NCBI RefSeq assembly: GCF_020882245.1 | Contig: NC_083599.1 | Span: forward strand, 8,060,001-8,124,000 | DNA: 64,000 bases | Direction of reading: 5' to 3' | DNA from: Rhopalosiphum padi | Taxonomy: Eukaryota; Arthropoda; Insecta; Hemiptera; Aphididae | Shown here: in pieces, positions 49,871 to 59,809 of the stretch | Layout: every line of letters starts with the position of its first letter | How positions within the stretch are numbered: position 1 is the first letter of the stretch | Translations under genes and position numbers: made by a program | The notes under the pieces: generated by a model | The model's input: the letters and a program-made list of their open reading frames with translations, nothing else | Told to the model about the DNA's origin: nothing | Database searches by the model: none

Positions 49871-50823
49871 TTTCCAACAAATTACTCAAAAAAGAAGAGC
49901 AAAACCACAACTTTAATTCACAAGCTTAAAAACTTAAAAAACTGATGACCTAATTGTAGCCATTTGTAATTATTGATATTATACTTTTGTACAATAATAC
50001 ATTATACCCTTAACTATATTTGTACACTTAATTTTACAATTTGCAAAACAAAAATGTATAGTTCTTATAGTGATATAGTAATATATAGCACTATATTTTG
50101 GTACATATAGTATAAGAAAGTGTAAGGTATAATATTAACAATTTAAGGTAACCATGAAATATTGTTAAAAAATATATTTCTATTTTGAATAAATTCAGAA
50201 AATTCTTACATTACATAGAACTTATGGTTATATTGATTAATTTCACCTCACAGAAAATATGCATATCTTTCATTAATGATAAATAAGGAATATTAAGATT
50301 AGTTTTGTACAAAAATGGTGCAGTTGGATTTCAAGGCTGATTATATACTGAAATACTGTATTATAAGTAACTACTAGCTACTTACAAATTGACGAAGATT
50401 TCAGGGTTATAACAATAAATTCATAACTTTTATTCATTAAAATAAGTGTTAAACTTTTGCCATACAAATATACAACGCCGACATAGTAATATATCGTATT
50501 AATATAGTGAAAAAAACTACAAAAAAATACAAAAGAATGAAAAATAATACAGATCGCCACGAAAAACAATGCATGTACCTTCAACAATTATGAAGAAAAA
50601 AAATAAAAATAATTAGAATCATACACTGATGACCTAGGTAATTATGTTTTATGTTCAATTTTATGTTTATGTGTATAATAATATTCATTTTTATTTTTGT
50701 GTGTATTATTGAAAATAAACTTGCAAACGAAATGAGTGCGTATAGATGTTGCTTCTAAGGTAGTTTTATATTAAATTCAAACGTATTGAAAATCTACCTT
50801 GGTTTCATTCATTTTAGAATAAA
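49871..50823. other. No gene seen
   Basis: A+T-rich DNA. A 69-codon minus frame (50,587-50,378) has no domain. Confidence 0.5.
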
Positions 50824-51282
50824 ATGGCTCTGCAAATAGGAGATAAATTTAATTGTTTTGGCGAATTTGAATAAGCATTAATTGCTTACAAAAAGGCTTA
50901 ATTTATGGATTTTGCTATTAGTAATTGCAGAACATTCATTTCAGCAAAAAAAACATGTCCAAAAAACTGGAAAAAACTCCAGAGAATATAAAATATACAT
51001 GTGTCCATAGTCCATGGTGGAGTTCATAAAAAAAGAAAAACATGTTTGGAGAAAAGAGTTACATCGTTATTCGTTAGTATATATTTTTATATTTTTATTC
51101 TTAATAATATGTATTGTTTTATAAAACATTATTGCATAACATTATTCAGGACAATAAAACAAGAGTGTCCATCATTTATTTACTTAAAAATAAATGATAT
51201 GGATAAATTGGTGATCGATAAAATGTGTGATATTCATAACCCCGAAATAAATGAAACGCTTTTTAATAATTTACCTAACTAA
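50824..51282 (+). pseudogene. MULE/ZSWIM3-type transposase N-terminal domain
   Basis: ATG at 50,824 begins MALQIGDKFNCFGEFE, followed by stops, then SNCRTF, VHGGVHKKRKT, a likely intron of about 90 bp (AG near 51,148), QECPSFIYL, KLVIDKMCDIHNPE and NNLPN. The order F-SF-E, SRT, C-H-GG, ECP-FI, HN-E and LP is that of the zinc-binding N-terminal domain in MULE-like transposases and ZSWIM3. Two or more stops and absence of the DDE core show decay. Confidence 0.6.
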
Positions 51283-51332
51283 CGCTGTATGACTCCTAAA
51301 GATAATCATCAATTGCATAAATATTCTAACAT

Positions 51333-52455
51333 TCAATCTTTTTTGTTTTGATTTTTAATCAGTGTATTGAGATGTTTTACAAAATTATTTCTATCTATAT
51401 TTGTTTTATAATGTCCCCAAGTTATTGTATCAATACCATTTTCCAAAATAAATCTTTTATCATCATAAGCACTTAAAGCTTTTTTGTTTTGTTCTAAAGT
51501 AAAAATATCATGTTTCTTTGTTCTAAATAAATTTTGAGTAACATATTTTGGATTTTTATTGTATAAACAATTTTTGAAATCGTTAAAACATATTTAATTT
51601 TGCACTTTATTTTTCTTAACACCTTTAGCTTTTTTAATTTCTCTTTCGGTATTTAAAATTCTATGAGAATATAATTTGGATCTTAAACCTATAAATTCAG
51701 TCATAATTTTACTATTCAACTCATCTTTAAATTCACCTAAGACTTTTTTGTTAACTAAAGGTAAATCATAAATATTGTCTTTTGGATAATCTGATGTGTC
51801 AAAATCATCTAATATAATTTTTATATCTTGATAAAAATCATTAGTTTTTATTTCTATTATTAGTGAATCTGTATCAGTGTATAATAATCTAACACTATTT
51901 CCATATTTTTTCTTAATTACATTATAATAAAAATTATACATCATTAATTTAGATAAATCTAAAACACACATTCCTGTATATATATTGGTTGTTTGAAATT
52001 TATTTCTGTTTTTTTCATATGGATTGCTGCTAAATTTTCTGTAAAAATGGTCCTTTTATCGAAATTTAGTTTTGCAGTTAATTTGTCTACTTGTCGTCCA
52101 TTAGAACATAATCTTAGATCAACATGATTTCTAACATTCATCATTGTACGCCCATAAACACTGTTGGTTATTAATTTGAAATATTCCTTTTCAAAATCAT
52201 TCTTAGCTTTTGATCTAAGATTAGTATTAAAATCAATAAAAACTTTCAACCAAGGAGATTGACTAAATTCTAAAACTATGAATATTCACTAATTTTAAAC
52301 CTAATTTAATATATAATTTTAATGTGTCATAGTGAATTATATAATTTTTCTTGTCATACAAAGTTGTTAATAATTTTGGGAGTTGATCATTATCAAATGT
52401 ATTTTCAGGTGCTAAAGGGAAATTTGAATGTAGATCATGAAGTTCTTTAGAATTT
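51333..52455 (-). pseudogene. Protein-primed DNA polymerase B, C-terminal part (Polinton)
   Basis: Minus-strand pieces carry the palm and thumb of a Polinton/adintovirus-type PolB. PLAPENTF and TLYDKKNYIIHY are upstream (about 52,430-52,330). The FKLITNSVYGRTM motif B is in 52,249-51,959 and YTDTDSLI (motif C, catalytic Asp pair) in 51,971-51,594. The tail AYDDKRFILENGIDTITWGHYK extends to TGA at 51,333-51,335. Breaks: frame changes near 52,270 and 51,965 and TAA at 51,594-51,596. The exonuclease and protein-priming N-terminal regions are missing, and the frame runs straight into the neighbouring PLA2 gene, marking a deletion. Confidence 0.85.
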
Positions 52456-53487
52456 TTTTATTCATAGAACTATCAGGAGCATTAAATCTTTCTATTGCTT
52501 TTTGTTCTAAAATTTTATCAGCTTCATGTCTTGTTTTAGTATCTTTATGATCTTTATAAAAATAATCATGATCTCTTGCCGCTTCGTCTAATTTGTTTAT
52601 AGGTTTTTTATTTTTTTCTAATTTTGTTCCTGGTCCTAAATAATTATAACCAGGCCAATGCAATTCAGGTAAAAATGAGAAATTCAAAAAACCATTAATA
52701 AATCCTGAACCTTTTATAATTTTCTTTGGTAAACATGAAACATATGAAAACAAATAATCTGCACCATTATAGGGAATATCAATTATGTTTTCCATTTCTC
52801 TAATACAAATATTAAGAATATTAAGTTTTTCATCATGATAAATATTTTTTCCTTTTCTTTCTTCATTTGATATAAAATATATTTTTTTTACTATGGAATC
52901 TTGATTAGGAATCAGATATTTTGTAGCATTAGGACCTAATTTTATAGTATCTGCAAGCAATGGAGAATTAGTTATTGATTTTTTACCAGAATTTTTTGGT
53001 GTTCCAAAAGTCTCTTCTGTACTAATCGTTGTAATTCTGGATTTTTTGGTTTATAAGGAGGTATTATCATTTTTTGAATATCATTATCGGTTTTAATAGC
53101 AACCTCTTTAACATCATTATCAGATGATTCAACATTTGATAATGCTTTTAATATTGGTTCAAAATGTTTTACTTTTTCTTCTGCTTTATATTTATCATTT
53201 AAAATTGATTTTCTATAGTAATTTTGTAATTTTTTTTTAATATTAATTATGTTTTGTAACTCTGTTGGTGAAGATTGGTGAATATTTAATTTTTCTATAT
53301 TATTTTCACCTTCATCTTCGTCTTTTTTTATAACATTTAATTTTTTTTCTTATTGTTCTAAATCTGATTTTTTATAAGTTTTTTGTAAATTTTGTTTAAG
53401 ATGAATTATTTTTTTCATTATTTCTGTTTCGTTTTCTAAATTAGTTCCTTTCTTAAAATTGTTTTGTGTTTCTGGTGGTTCCTCCAT
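52412..53487 (-). pseudogene. Structural-type protein with parvovirus-like phospholipase A2 motif
   Basis: ATG at 53,487 begins MEEPPETQNN, and a charged, Lys/Glu-rich coiled region follows with TAA at 53,350-53,352. After a frame change near 53,000, a 182-codon frame (52,960-52,412) leads to the enzyme motif: a Ca-binding loop YNYLGPGT (residues 105-112), then LDEAARDHDYFY with the His-Asp dyad (131-132) and Tyr135. This is the pattern of secreted PLA2 in parvovirus VP1 and in several Polinton-like and adintovirus-like proteins, where it opens membranes during entry. The C-terminus fuses out of frame with PolB at about 52,445. It is inactive because of the breaks. Confidence 0.75.
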
Positions 53488-53589
53488 AAATGTAACTTTT
53501 AAATTTTAAATGTAAATTTTAATTTTTTTTGAATTTGTGTAATATCCATTTATTACACAAAAAATAAAAAAACATTTTCATTGTTCATC

Positions 53590-53993
53590 GATATTTAAAA
53601 TATCATTACCTTTATTGTCACAGATTAAATTTTTTATTAAGTCTATTGTTATAAAACCATATGTTTTAATTTTATTTTTTTTTATCATATGTTTTACAAT
53701 AAGTTCTACAAATTTCTTTAAATTTTTCTTATGGTATTATTTTGCTAATCAAATCGGACCATATTTTTTCATTGATTAAAAACAATTAAAACATTCAAAT
53801 TATTTCTTATTGTTTTTATGTCTACTGAAGTATAATTTTGTGTTAAATAAATAACACTAATGTTTTTTGATCTCGATCTTATAAAATATTATTTTATCAA
53901 CTTTTGGTTTTCTAAAAGAAAATCATCAAAAACCACTAAGCTATTAGGTTCACAACCATCTACAGATATTATATTATCATTAGAAAAATGAGT
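53590..53993 (-). pseudogene. Packaging ATPase, C-terminal half (Polinton)
   Basis: Minus-strand text after the LINE includes the Walker B-type LVVFDDFLLENQ and, beyond a stop, ISVIYLTQNYTSVDIKTIRNN, the sensor-like motif of A32/FtsK-type DNA-packaging ATPases. It then decays into stops. It is the continuation of the fragment at 56,320-56,081, cut by the LINE. Intact homologues pump DNA into the capsid. Confidence 0.75.
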
Positions 53994-56070
53994 TCAAAAC
54001 TATTCAAAATGCAGTTTCTCATTCTTCCTTGACCACCCCAAAAAAAAACCAATCTAAATCCCACATCTCGCTCCCCTCATACTTAGTCAACCTTATTAAA
54101 GTCAAACGTCGTGCTCGATCCTTGTGGCAACGATCGAAATACCCAGAACACAAAACTGCCTACAATCATCTATCAAACGATCTTAAAACTCAATTAGCGA
54201 AATATAGATCTGAACAATTTAGTCAATACCTAAGTACTCTGTCTCCTAATAACGGCTCCCTCTGGAAAATAACAAAAAAGCTAACGAATCAACGTGAAAA
54301 TATCCCTCCTCTTGAACGTCCCGACAAATCATTAGCCATCACTGATTTAGAGAAAGCAAATCTCTTTGGAGCCCACTTATTTTCAACTTTCTCTCCTCAT
54401 CCAGAAATAATCCCTAGCCCTGACCACACTGACCTAGTAAACTCATTCTTGTCTTCTCCCTTACCCATGTCCCTTCCTGCCAAACCGATTTCTCCATCCG
54501 AAATCGTAACAGTCATTCACAAGCTTCGGCCTAACAAAGCTGCTGGTCATGATCAAATCACAAATAAAATAGCAAAGAATTTATCTAAAAAGTCAATTTT
54601 GTTCCTTACCCATATATATAATTCTATGCTACGCTTGTCGTACTTCCCCCCAACCTGGAAGCATTCAGTTATTATCATGATCTCAAAACCAAACAAGCCT
54701 AAACATCTCACAAGTTTTTATCGCCCAATCAGCTTACTACCTACATTTGCTAAACTATTCGAAAAACTTATTTTACATAGAATCTCGCCACTAATTGGCC
54801 AACAAAATATTTTACCTAAATCTCAGTTTGGATTTCGTCGTAAACATAACATACAACTCAACAAATTCACAGAATCGTAGATAAAATTTCATCCTCTTTC
54901 GAGTCAAAACAATTTTGCCCTGCGGTATTCCTAGATATATCACAGGCCTTTGATCACGTTTGGCATGACGGACTTCTTTTCAAACTTAAGCACTTTCTCC
55001 CTTCACCTTACTTTCTTTTAATTAAATCTTATCTTGATAACCGGTCCTTTTCAGTACGCCACAAAAATGAATTTTCTACTATCCAAAAAATTAAGGCAGG
55101 TATTCCTCAGGGTAGTGATCTCTCTCCTATACTTTATAATATCTATACCTCTGATATGCCCACTTCCAATCAAACTCTCCTCGCCACATTTGCTGACGAC
55201 ACAGCAATATTTGCTTCAAATAATTACTCAGACACCGCTTCACACAACTTACAATTGCACTTAAATTTAATTGAGTCTTGGGCTAATAACTGGAAAATTA
55301 AAATTAATGACAATAAATCCGCTCAGGTTAATTTTTCCCTTAAGAAAAAAGAATGTCCCTCACTCAAATTTAATAACAAACCAATTCCTCTTCATCAATC
55401 AACTAAATACCTAGGTATCACTCTAGACAAAAGGCTAACCTGGGCAAATCATACAAAAAATAAACGTAAACAACTTAACTCCCGCCTCCATTTACTCCGA
55501 CCTCTTCTAAAATCAAAAATAAATCTCAAAAATAAAATATTAATTTACAAATCTATCATAAGACCAATATGGACCTATGGTATTCAAATATGGGGCCCAG
55601 CGAAACCAGCTAACATCCGTCCCATCCAAGCCTTTCAATCCATCTCATTAAGACTCTTAACCGGTGCTCCGTGGTATATCACAAATTCAGCTCTCCATAA
55701 CGAATTAAAACTTCCAACAGTTAATGAACTTGCTAAAAGCTACTATAAAAAATTCCATTCCAAATTAATTAACCATTCTAACCCCTTTATCAAAAACATG
55801 TCTTCTCTCACACTACCACTTAATATTCCTCGAAGGTTAAAAAGAAATTGGGCAAGAGACCTTCTAATCTAAAAAAATAAAAATAAAAAAAAATAAAATA
55901 AAATAATAAAATAAATTTCAATGCCCGAACTCAAATTTTCTGAGGTTCTGTCACTGGACAGTCTCCTCTTCATGTGCTACATGTCTTCTTTAAATCACTA
56001 TCATCATTGTTACTTATTATTTTATGTGTAAACAGATTGTAATATATTTTTAATAAAAAAAAAAAAAAAA
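53994..56070 (+). mobile_element. Jockey-like LINE, 5'-truncated, poly(A), 10-bp TSD
   Basis: AAAAATGAGT occurs at 53,984-53,993 and 56,071-56,080, the latter directly following a poly(A) run. The 2.1-kb insert has a reverse transcriptase gene, a short 3' UTR and poly(A). It lacks ORF1 and the endonuclease, so it is dead on arrival. Confidence 0.9.
54029..55872 (+). pseudogene. LINE reverse transcriptase, frameshifted
   Basis: The first frame (54,029-54,880) has the start of the RT domain: LRPNKAAGHDQI, PPTWKHSVIIMISKP, YRPISLLPTFAKLFEKL and SQFGFRRKH. After a frame change near 54,860 come VFLDISQAFDHVWHDGL, GIPQGSDLSPILYNIYTSD and the catalytic TFADDTAIFA (in the 55,156 frame), then LGITLDKRLTWANH and IRPIWTYGIQIWG to TAA near 55,870. 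The motif order and the WTYG/QIWG region fit Jockey-clade elements of arthropods. Confidence 0.9.
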
Positions 56071-56080
56071 AAAAATGAGT

Positions 56081-56320
56081 GATTATAGAAGGTATGTCAT
56101 TAAATATTTTTTTTAATTTTGTATAGACTGGTTGATCAATATTTTTTGTAAACAAATATAGATTTAAATATAGTATCCAATAATTTATAATCAGATTATA
56201 CAACAGAGTTGTTTTACTACAACCAGATGGTCCTACTAATAAACCACGTGAAGGTATTTCAAATAAAGATTGTTCTTTATTTTCATTTTCAATAAATTTT
56301 TTTACTACAACTTTATTCAT
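56081..56320 (-). pseudogene. Packaging ATPase, N-terminal half (Polinton)
   Basis: ATG at 56,320 begins MNKVVVKKFIENENKEQS. The Walker A loop is GPSGCSKTTLL, with Ser where Gly normally precedes Lys-Thr, so even this half may be impaired. The fragment ends at the LINE target site. Its reading frame lines up with the other half (53,993 downward) if the insertion and one target copy are ignored. Upstream is the divergently oriented capsid gene (ATG 56,465). Confidence 0.8.
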
Positions 56321-56464
56321 TTATTAAAAAAAAATATATATTTGCTATTATAAACAATAATGTATAATATTTTTAAAAATACGATCAACATATTGAAAGA
56401 GTTCAATATAAAACTTTTTTAACTTAATACACCTAATAAAACTACAACTTTTAGAATAGATAGT

Positions 56465-57519
56465 ATGGATGATTTTCTGAATATTGCAAATACAAAGATT
56501 TTTATTTATGGTAGATATTTGCAAAAAGATGGAAAAGATTATCCTAAAGGAACAAACATACAACTAATCGATAATTTTGTTGCATATTTATTTTCTAATA
56601 TTGTAGTTAAAAAAAATGGTAAAGTAGTGGATGAAAGTGAATATGTAGGAACTACTAGTACAATTAAAGGCGTGGCAAGTTATTTAGTGGATCAAAACGG
56701 CCCAACTATAAACTCAGGATTTGCAAGCAAATTTAAAGGCGGAGGTTACTTTTAAAAGACATAATATATCCGATATTCAAAGGTGATATGGAAATAATTT
56801 TTACAAGAAATACAGATAATGATGTTTTGTTAAAAAAAGTTATAACAGGAACAGAAGATGGAAAGATTATTATTGAAGAACTTCAAATTCCTAAAATAAA
56901 TTACGGAGTGTATCAAGTTTTATTGATAAATGAGTTAACAAAATTGTCTCAAGAAAAATTATATACTTTTAATTTTAGATCATGGCAATGTATTGAAGAA
57001 AGAAATATATCAGGAAAAACTATAAAACTCGATTTAACAAGTCAATATCGAAGTCTTAATACTCCTTCGTTTGGATGTGTAGTATTTCAAACAAACAAAT
57101 TAAATACACAAGATCATGATCCTTGTGAATTTGATCATTGTAATGTAAAAAATTATTGGTTTGAAATAAATGAAAAACGTTATCCTGAAGAAACTCAAGA
57201 TCTAGATTTTAAGAATGATAAATTTTGTGTAGCTTATGAGAGTTTGATGGAGTATAAAAGAAATACTCATAAAAATCATCAAGAACATCCGTTAATGTAT
57301 AATAATCCAAACGATTTTAAAAGTTTTAGAGCAATATATCTTGTTAACATGAGTAGACAACCAACAAATATTTCTGCAACTGAGAAAAATATAATTTTAC
57401 ATGTGGATTTAAATGAAGATTTACCTAAAAATACAATTTGTTATGTTTTTTTCGTCAGAGAAGATGAATTTTTATTTGATATTGAAAAAGGTACAATTGA
57501 AGAATCTTTTTGTGGTTAA
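56465..57519 (+). pseudogene. Polinton major capsid protein-like, frameshifted
   Basis: Two frames (56,465-56,755 and 56,788-57,519) adjoin, with the frame change near 56,752. The first has YGRYLQKDGKDYPKG, NFVAYLFSNIVV and GTTSTIKGVASYL, the N-terminal jelly-roll region of Polinton/adintovirus hexon-like proteins. The second has IFTRNTDNDVL, LYTFNFRSWQC, CVVFQTNK, FDHCNVKNYWFEIN, YPEETQDLDF and VAYESLMEYK, typical of the C-terminal jelly-roll. Part of the first barrel after GGGYF seems to be missing. Homologues form icosahedral capsids. The second frame is well preserved over 243 codons. Confidence 0.72.
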
Positions 57520-57583
57520 ATAATGTTTTTTTTTTTGTTTTCAATAGAAATATTTCTATTTAAAAATATTTTTATTTTTATAT

Positions 57584-58654
57584 TTATTTTGTTTTTTCTT
57601 CAATTAGATCAAGATTAACAATAAAATCATCAAAATGAACAATGTTATTATTTTGATCAATAATATATATTTTTATCATTTGAATAGCGCGTACATTTAC
57701 TTGTCTGTAAATTATTTGATTAGATCTTATAAAAAGATTATTAGAATCATAATAAAAAACAAACAAAAGTTCATCTTCAATAATCTTTTCATTAATAGAT
57801 GAAACAGATTTTTCAATTATGTTGCAATGTAATCGTTTATTTATATTATTATTTAATATATCTTTTTCTCCTACATGTGTATAAAAATAATCATTAGCAA
57901 ACCCTAAACTTAATTTTAAATTTTTGTCTAATAAAAAATAATTTTTTGAACTTAATGAAATAAAATTATTATCATTTTGTAATTTGATAGTCGAAGGTAA
58001 TAAACTTGTTAATTGTTCAATTGAATAGTTTCCATTGATTTCTGTTTTATTTATTTCATCAGAACCAATTTCATTACTTTGAGTATAATATAACACCATT
58101 TATGTTTTTTAAAAAACCTTGTGTATACAATTTTGGTTCATTATCACCTGTATGACTAACCATATATGAAGACAAATTAGGTTCACTGACAAAATAAAAC
58201 AATGGAATTTCTAAACATTTTAATAAATCATCATCAAAATTATATTTATAATTAGTACTAATATTTAATACATTTTTTTTAAATGTAAGTTTTGTGTTAT
58301 TATAATTTTTATCACAATTCAATATTGTTTCTAATTCTTTGATTGAATAAATACCAATAGGTATTTTATAAACTGAATTACCTTTATCTACTGTATCTAT
58401 TGTAAATTCATATTCTTTATCTATATATATATATTTTTCATCGGGAGTAGGTATATACATTGTTTTATTACCAACTAATGAAAATCAAATGTTGTGTTTG
58501 GAAAACCTAAATATTCTTTTAATTTTTCATCTAAATTATAATAACAAGGGGATTTAATTTGAATTTTTTTATTTTCAAAAGATAAAAATACTGGTTCAAT
58601 TAGTTTATTTAAATTTGAAATAGTATATTCATCTTTTTTTATATGTACTACCAT
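57584..58654 (-). pseudogene. Candidate Polinton capsid-associated protein, modular
   Basis: Minus-strand frames 58,654-58,475, 58,460-58,074 and 58,099-57,584 form one gene with two frame changes. A similar module recurs: YTISNLNKLIEP, YSIKELETILN and YSIEQLTSLLP each precede a strand-rich segment and end near KEYLGF, LKCLEIP or LSLGFAN. The final frame has a C-terminal domain with strands such as ELLFVFYYD and VNVRAIQMIKIYI. Similar proteins accompany Polinton capsid genes in insects. I cannot say whether it is the penton or another minor capsid protein. Confidence 0.5.
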
Positions 58655-58695
58655 TGATTTTAGAATAAAATATAAATTTATTCTAAAATCAATGG
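58651..58695. repeat. Perfect 19-bp inverted repeat, 7-bp loop
   Basis: Arms 58,651-58,669 (CCATTGATTTTAGAATAAA) and 58,677-58,695 are exact reverse complements. It spans the end of one Polinton ORF and the start codon of the next, both on the minus strand. Either a hairpin in RNA, a regulatory site, or the result of a local inverted duplication. Confidence 0.8.
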
Positions 58696-58858
58696 TACTA
58701 CTCTCTCATCAGTTTTTATTTTACAGTCTGTTTCAATATTTATCAAATTTAACTCTTTTAAAAACAATGATTCGAGACCTATTTTAAAATTATTATTATC
58801 ATTGTATTTTGATTGTGATAACCGAGTACAACCGTTTTTAACTTTTATAAATACCATT
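58678..58858 (-). CDS. Short ORF upstream of the modular capsid-type gene
   Basis: ATG at 58,858, 59 codons, starting MVFIKVKNGCTRLSQ with FKIGLESLFLKELN. It ends in the loop region of the hairpin at 58,651-58,695. It is probably another remnant or the N-terminal part of the same Polinton structural gene. No domain is recognisable. Confidence 0.35.
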
Positions 58859-58869
58859 TATAAAATTAA

Positions 58870-59458
58870 ATTTATTTTATTTTACTAAAATTTAATAACA
58901 TGCATTTTTTTCCCATTTTTTAATTTTTTTTCATTATAAATAGATTAAATTTATTTTTTTGAATTTGTGTTATTTTTTTATTATTATTATTATAATTTTA
59001 AATTCCCGTATTTCATTTAATATTTGATATTATCAAGTCGGAACAGCACAGATATGATTTATATGCTTATCTGCATTACATATTAAAAGTTTACCCCCTA
59101 CTTCATATTTTTCATTTAAGTATAAATCCGATGCTATTTATGTTAGAATGTTCATTTTTACATTAAACGTTTTTTATTGTAGTTCTTTAAAAGTCCCCCT
59201 CATAGTCTCATAGTGTAAAATCGTTTTCAAAAATTTATTTTAATAGAACAATTCTATTAAAAATCTGATGATTTATTATTATTTAATATAGTTTCTCATT
59301 TCGCTTTGCATTTCATTTTGTTGTAACAAATTAAATATTTTAGCATCATTAACAGATAATTCATATTGTTTTGTAGATTCCATTCTTTATAATATTTTTT
59401 TTCTTTAACTAAGATATTCAATTTATTTTTGAAATATTTTGCAATTGATGATTTATTT
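58870..59458. other. AT-rich Polinton edge, no gene called
   Basis: Long T/A runs, then a minus-strand piece around 59,040-59,150 with broken frames. No integrase, protease or terminal inverted repeat of the Polinton could be recognised here. Confidence 0.4.
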
Positions 59459-59640
59459 CATTTTCTGATCTTTATATGTAAATATTTTTAATAATTATTT
59501 TCTGATCTTTTTATGTTAACATTTATAATATTTATTTTCTGATCATTTTTTGTTAAATTTATTTTTTTATCTTTTTATGTTAAAATTATTTTCTGATCTT
59601 TTTGTGTTTTAAAATCATTTTGTGATCTTTTTATATAAAG
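59459..59640. repeat. Degenerate tandem repeat, TTTTCTGATCTTTTTATGTTAA
   Basis: Five or more copies of ATTTTCTGATCTTT(TT)ATGT with variable A+T-rich spacers, period roughly 35-45 bp. Confidence 0.75.
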
Positions 59641-59659
59641 TGTACCAGAGTGAACAACT

Positions 59660-59800
59660 TACTACTCTCGTACTTTGCAAACCATTATTATTATCAGTAT
59701 CGTCTAGTCCATTTTCAACGTAGGATGTTGATATTTTCCATACTGGTAGAAATGTGAATTCATGTCTCAGCATGTATTGAGTGATCTGCTGTACTGCCAT
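59660..59800 (-). CDS. Possible orphan exon, unknown gene
   Basis: On the minus strand a poly-pyrimidine/TAG acceptor ends immediately before ATG at 59,800. A frame beginning MAVQQITQYMLRHEF (with FLPVWKIS further on) runs to a good donor (GTA/GTAAGT near 59,660). Base composition is less A+T-biased than its neighbours. I do not recognise the protein and see no matching exon nearby. Confidence 0.35.
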
Positions 59801-59809
59801 CTAAAAAAA

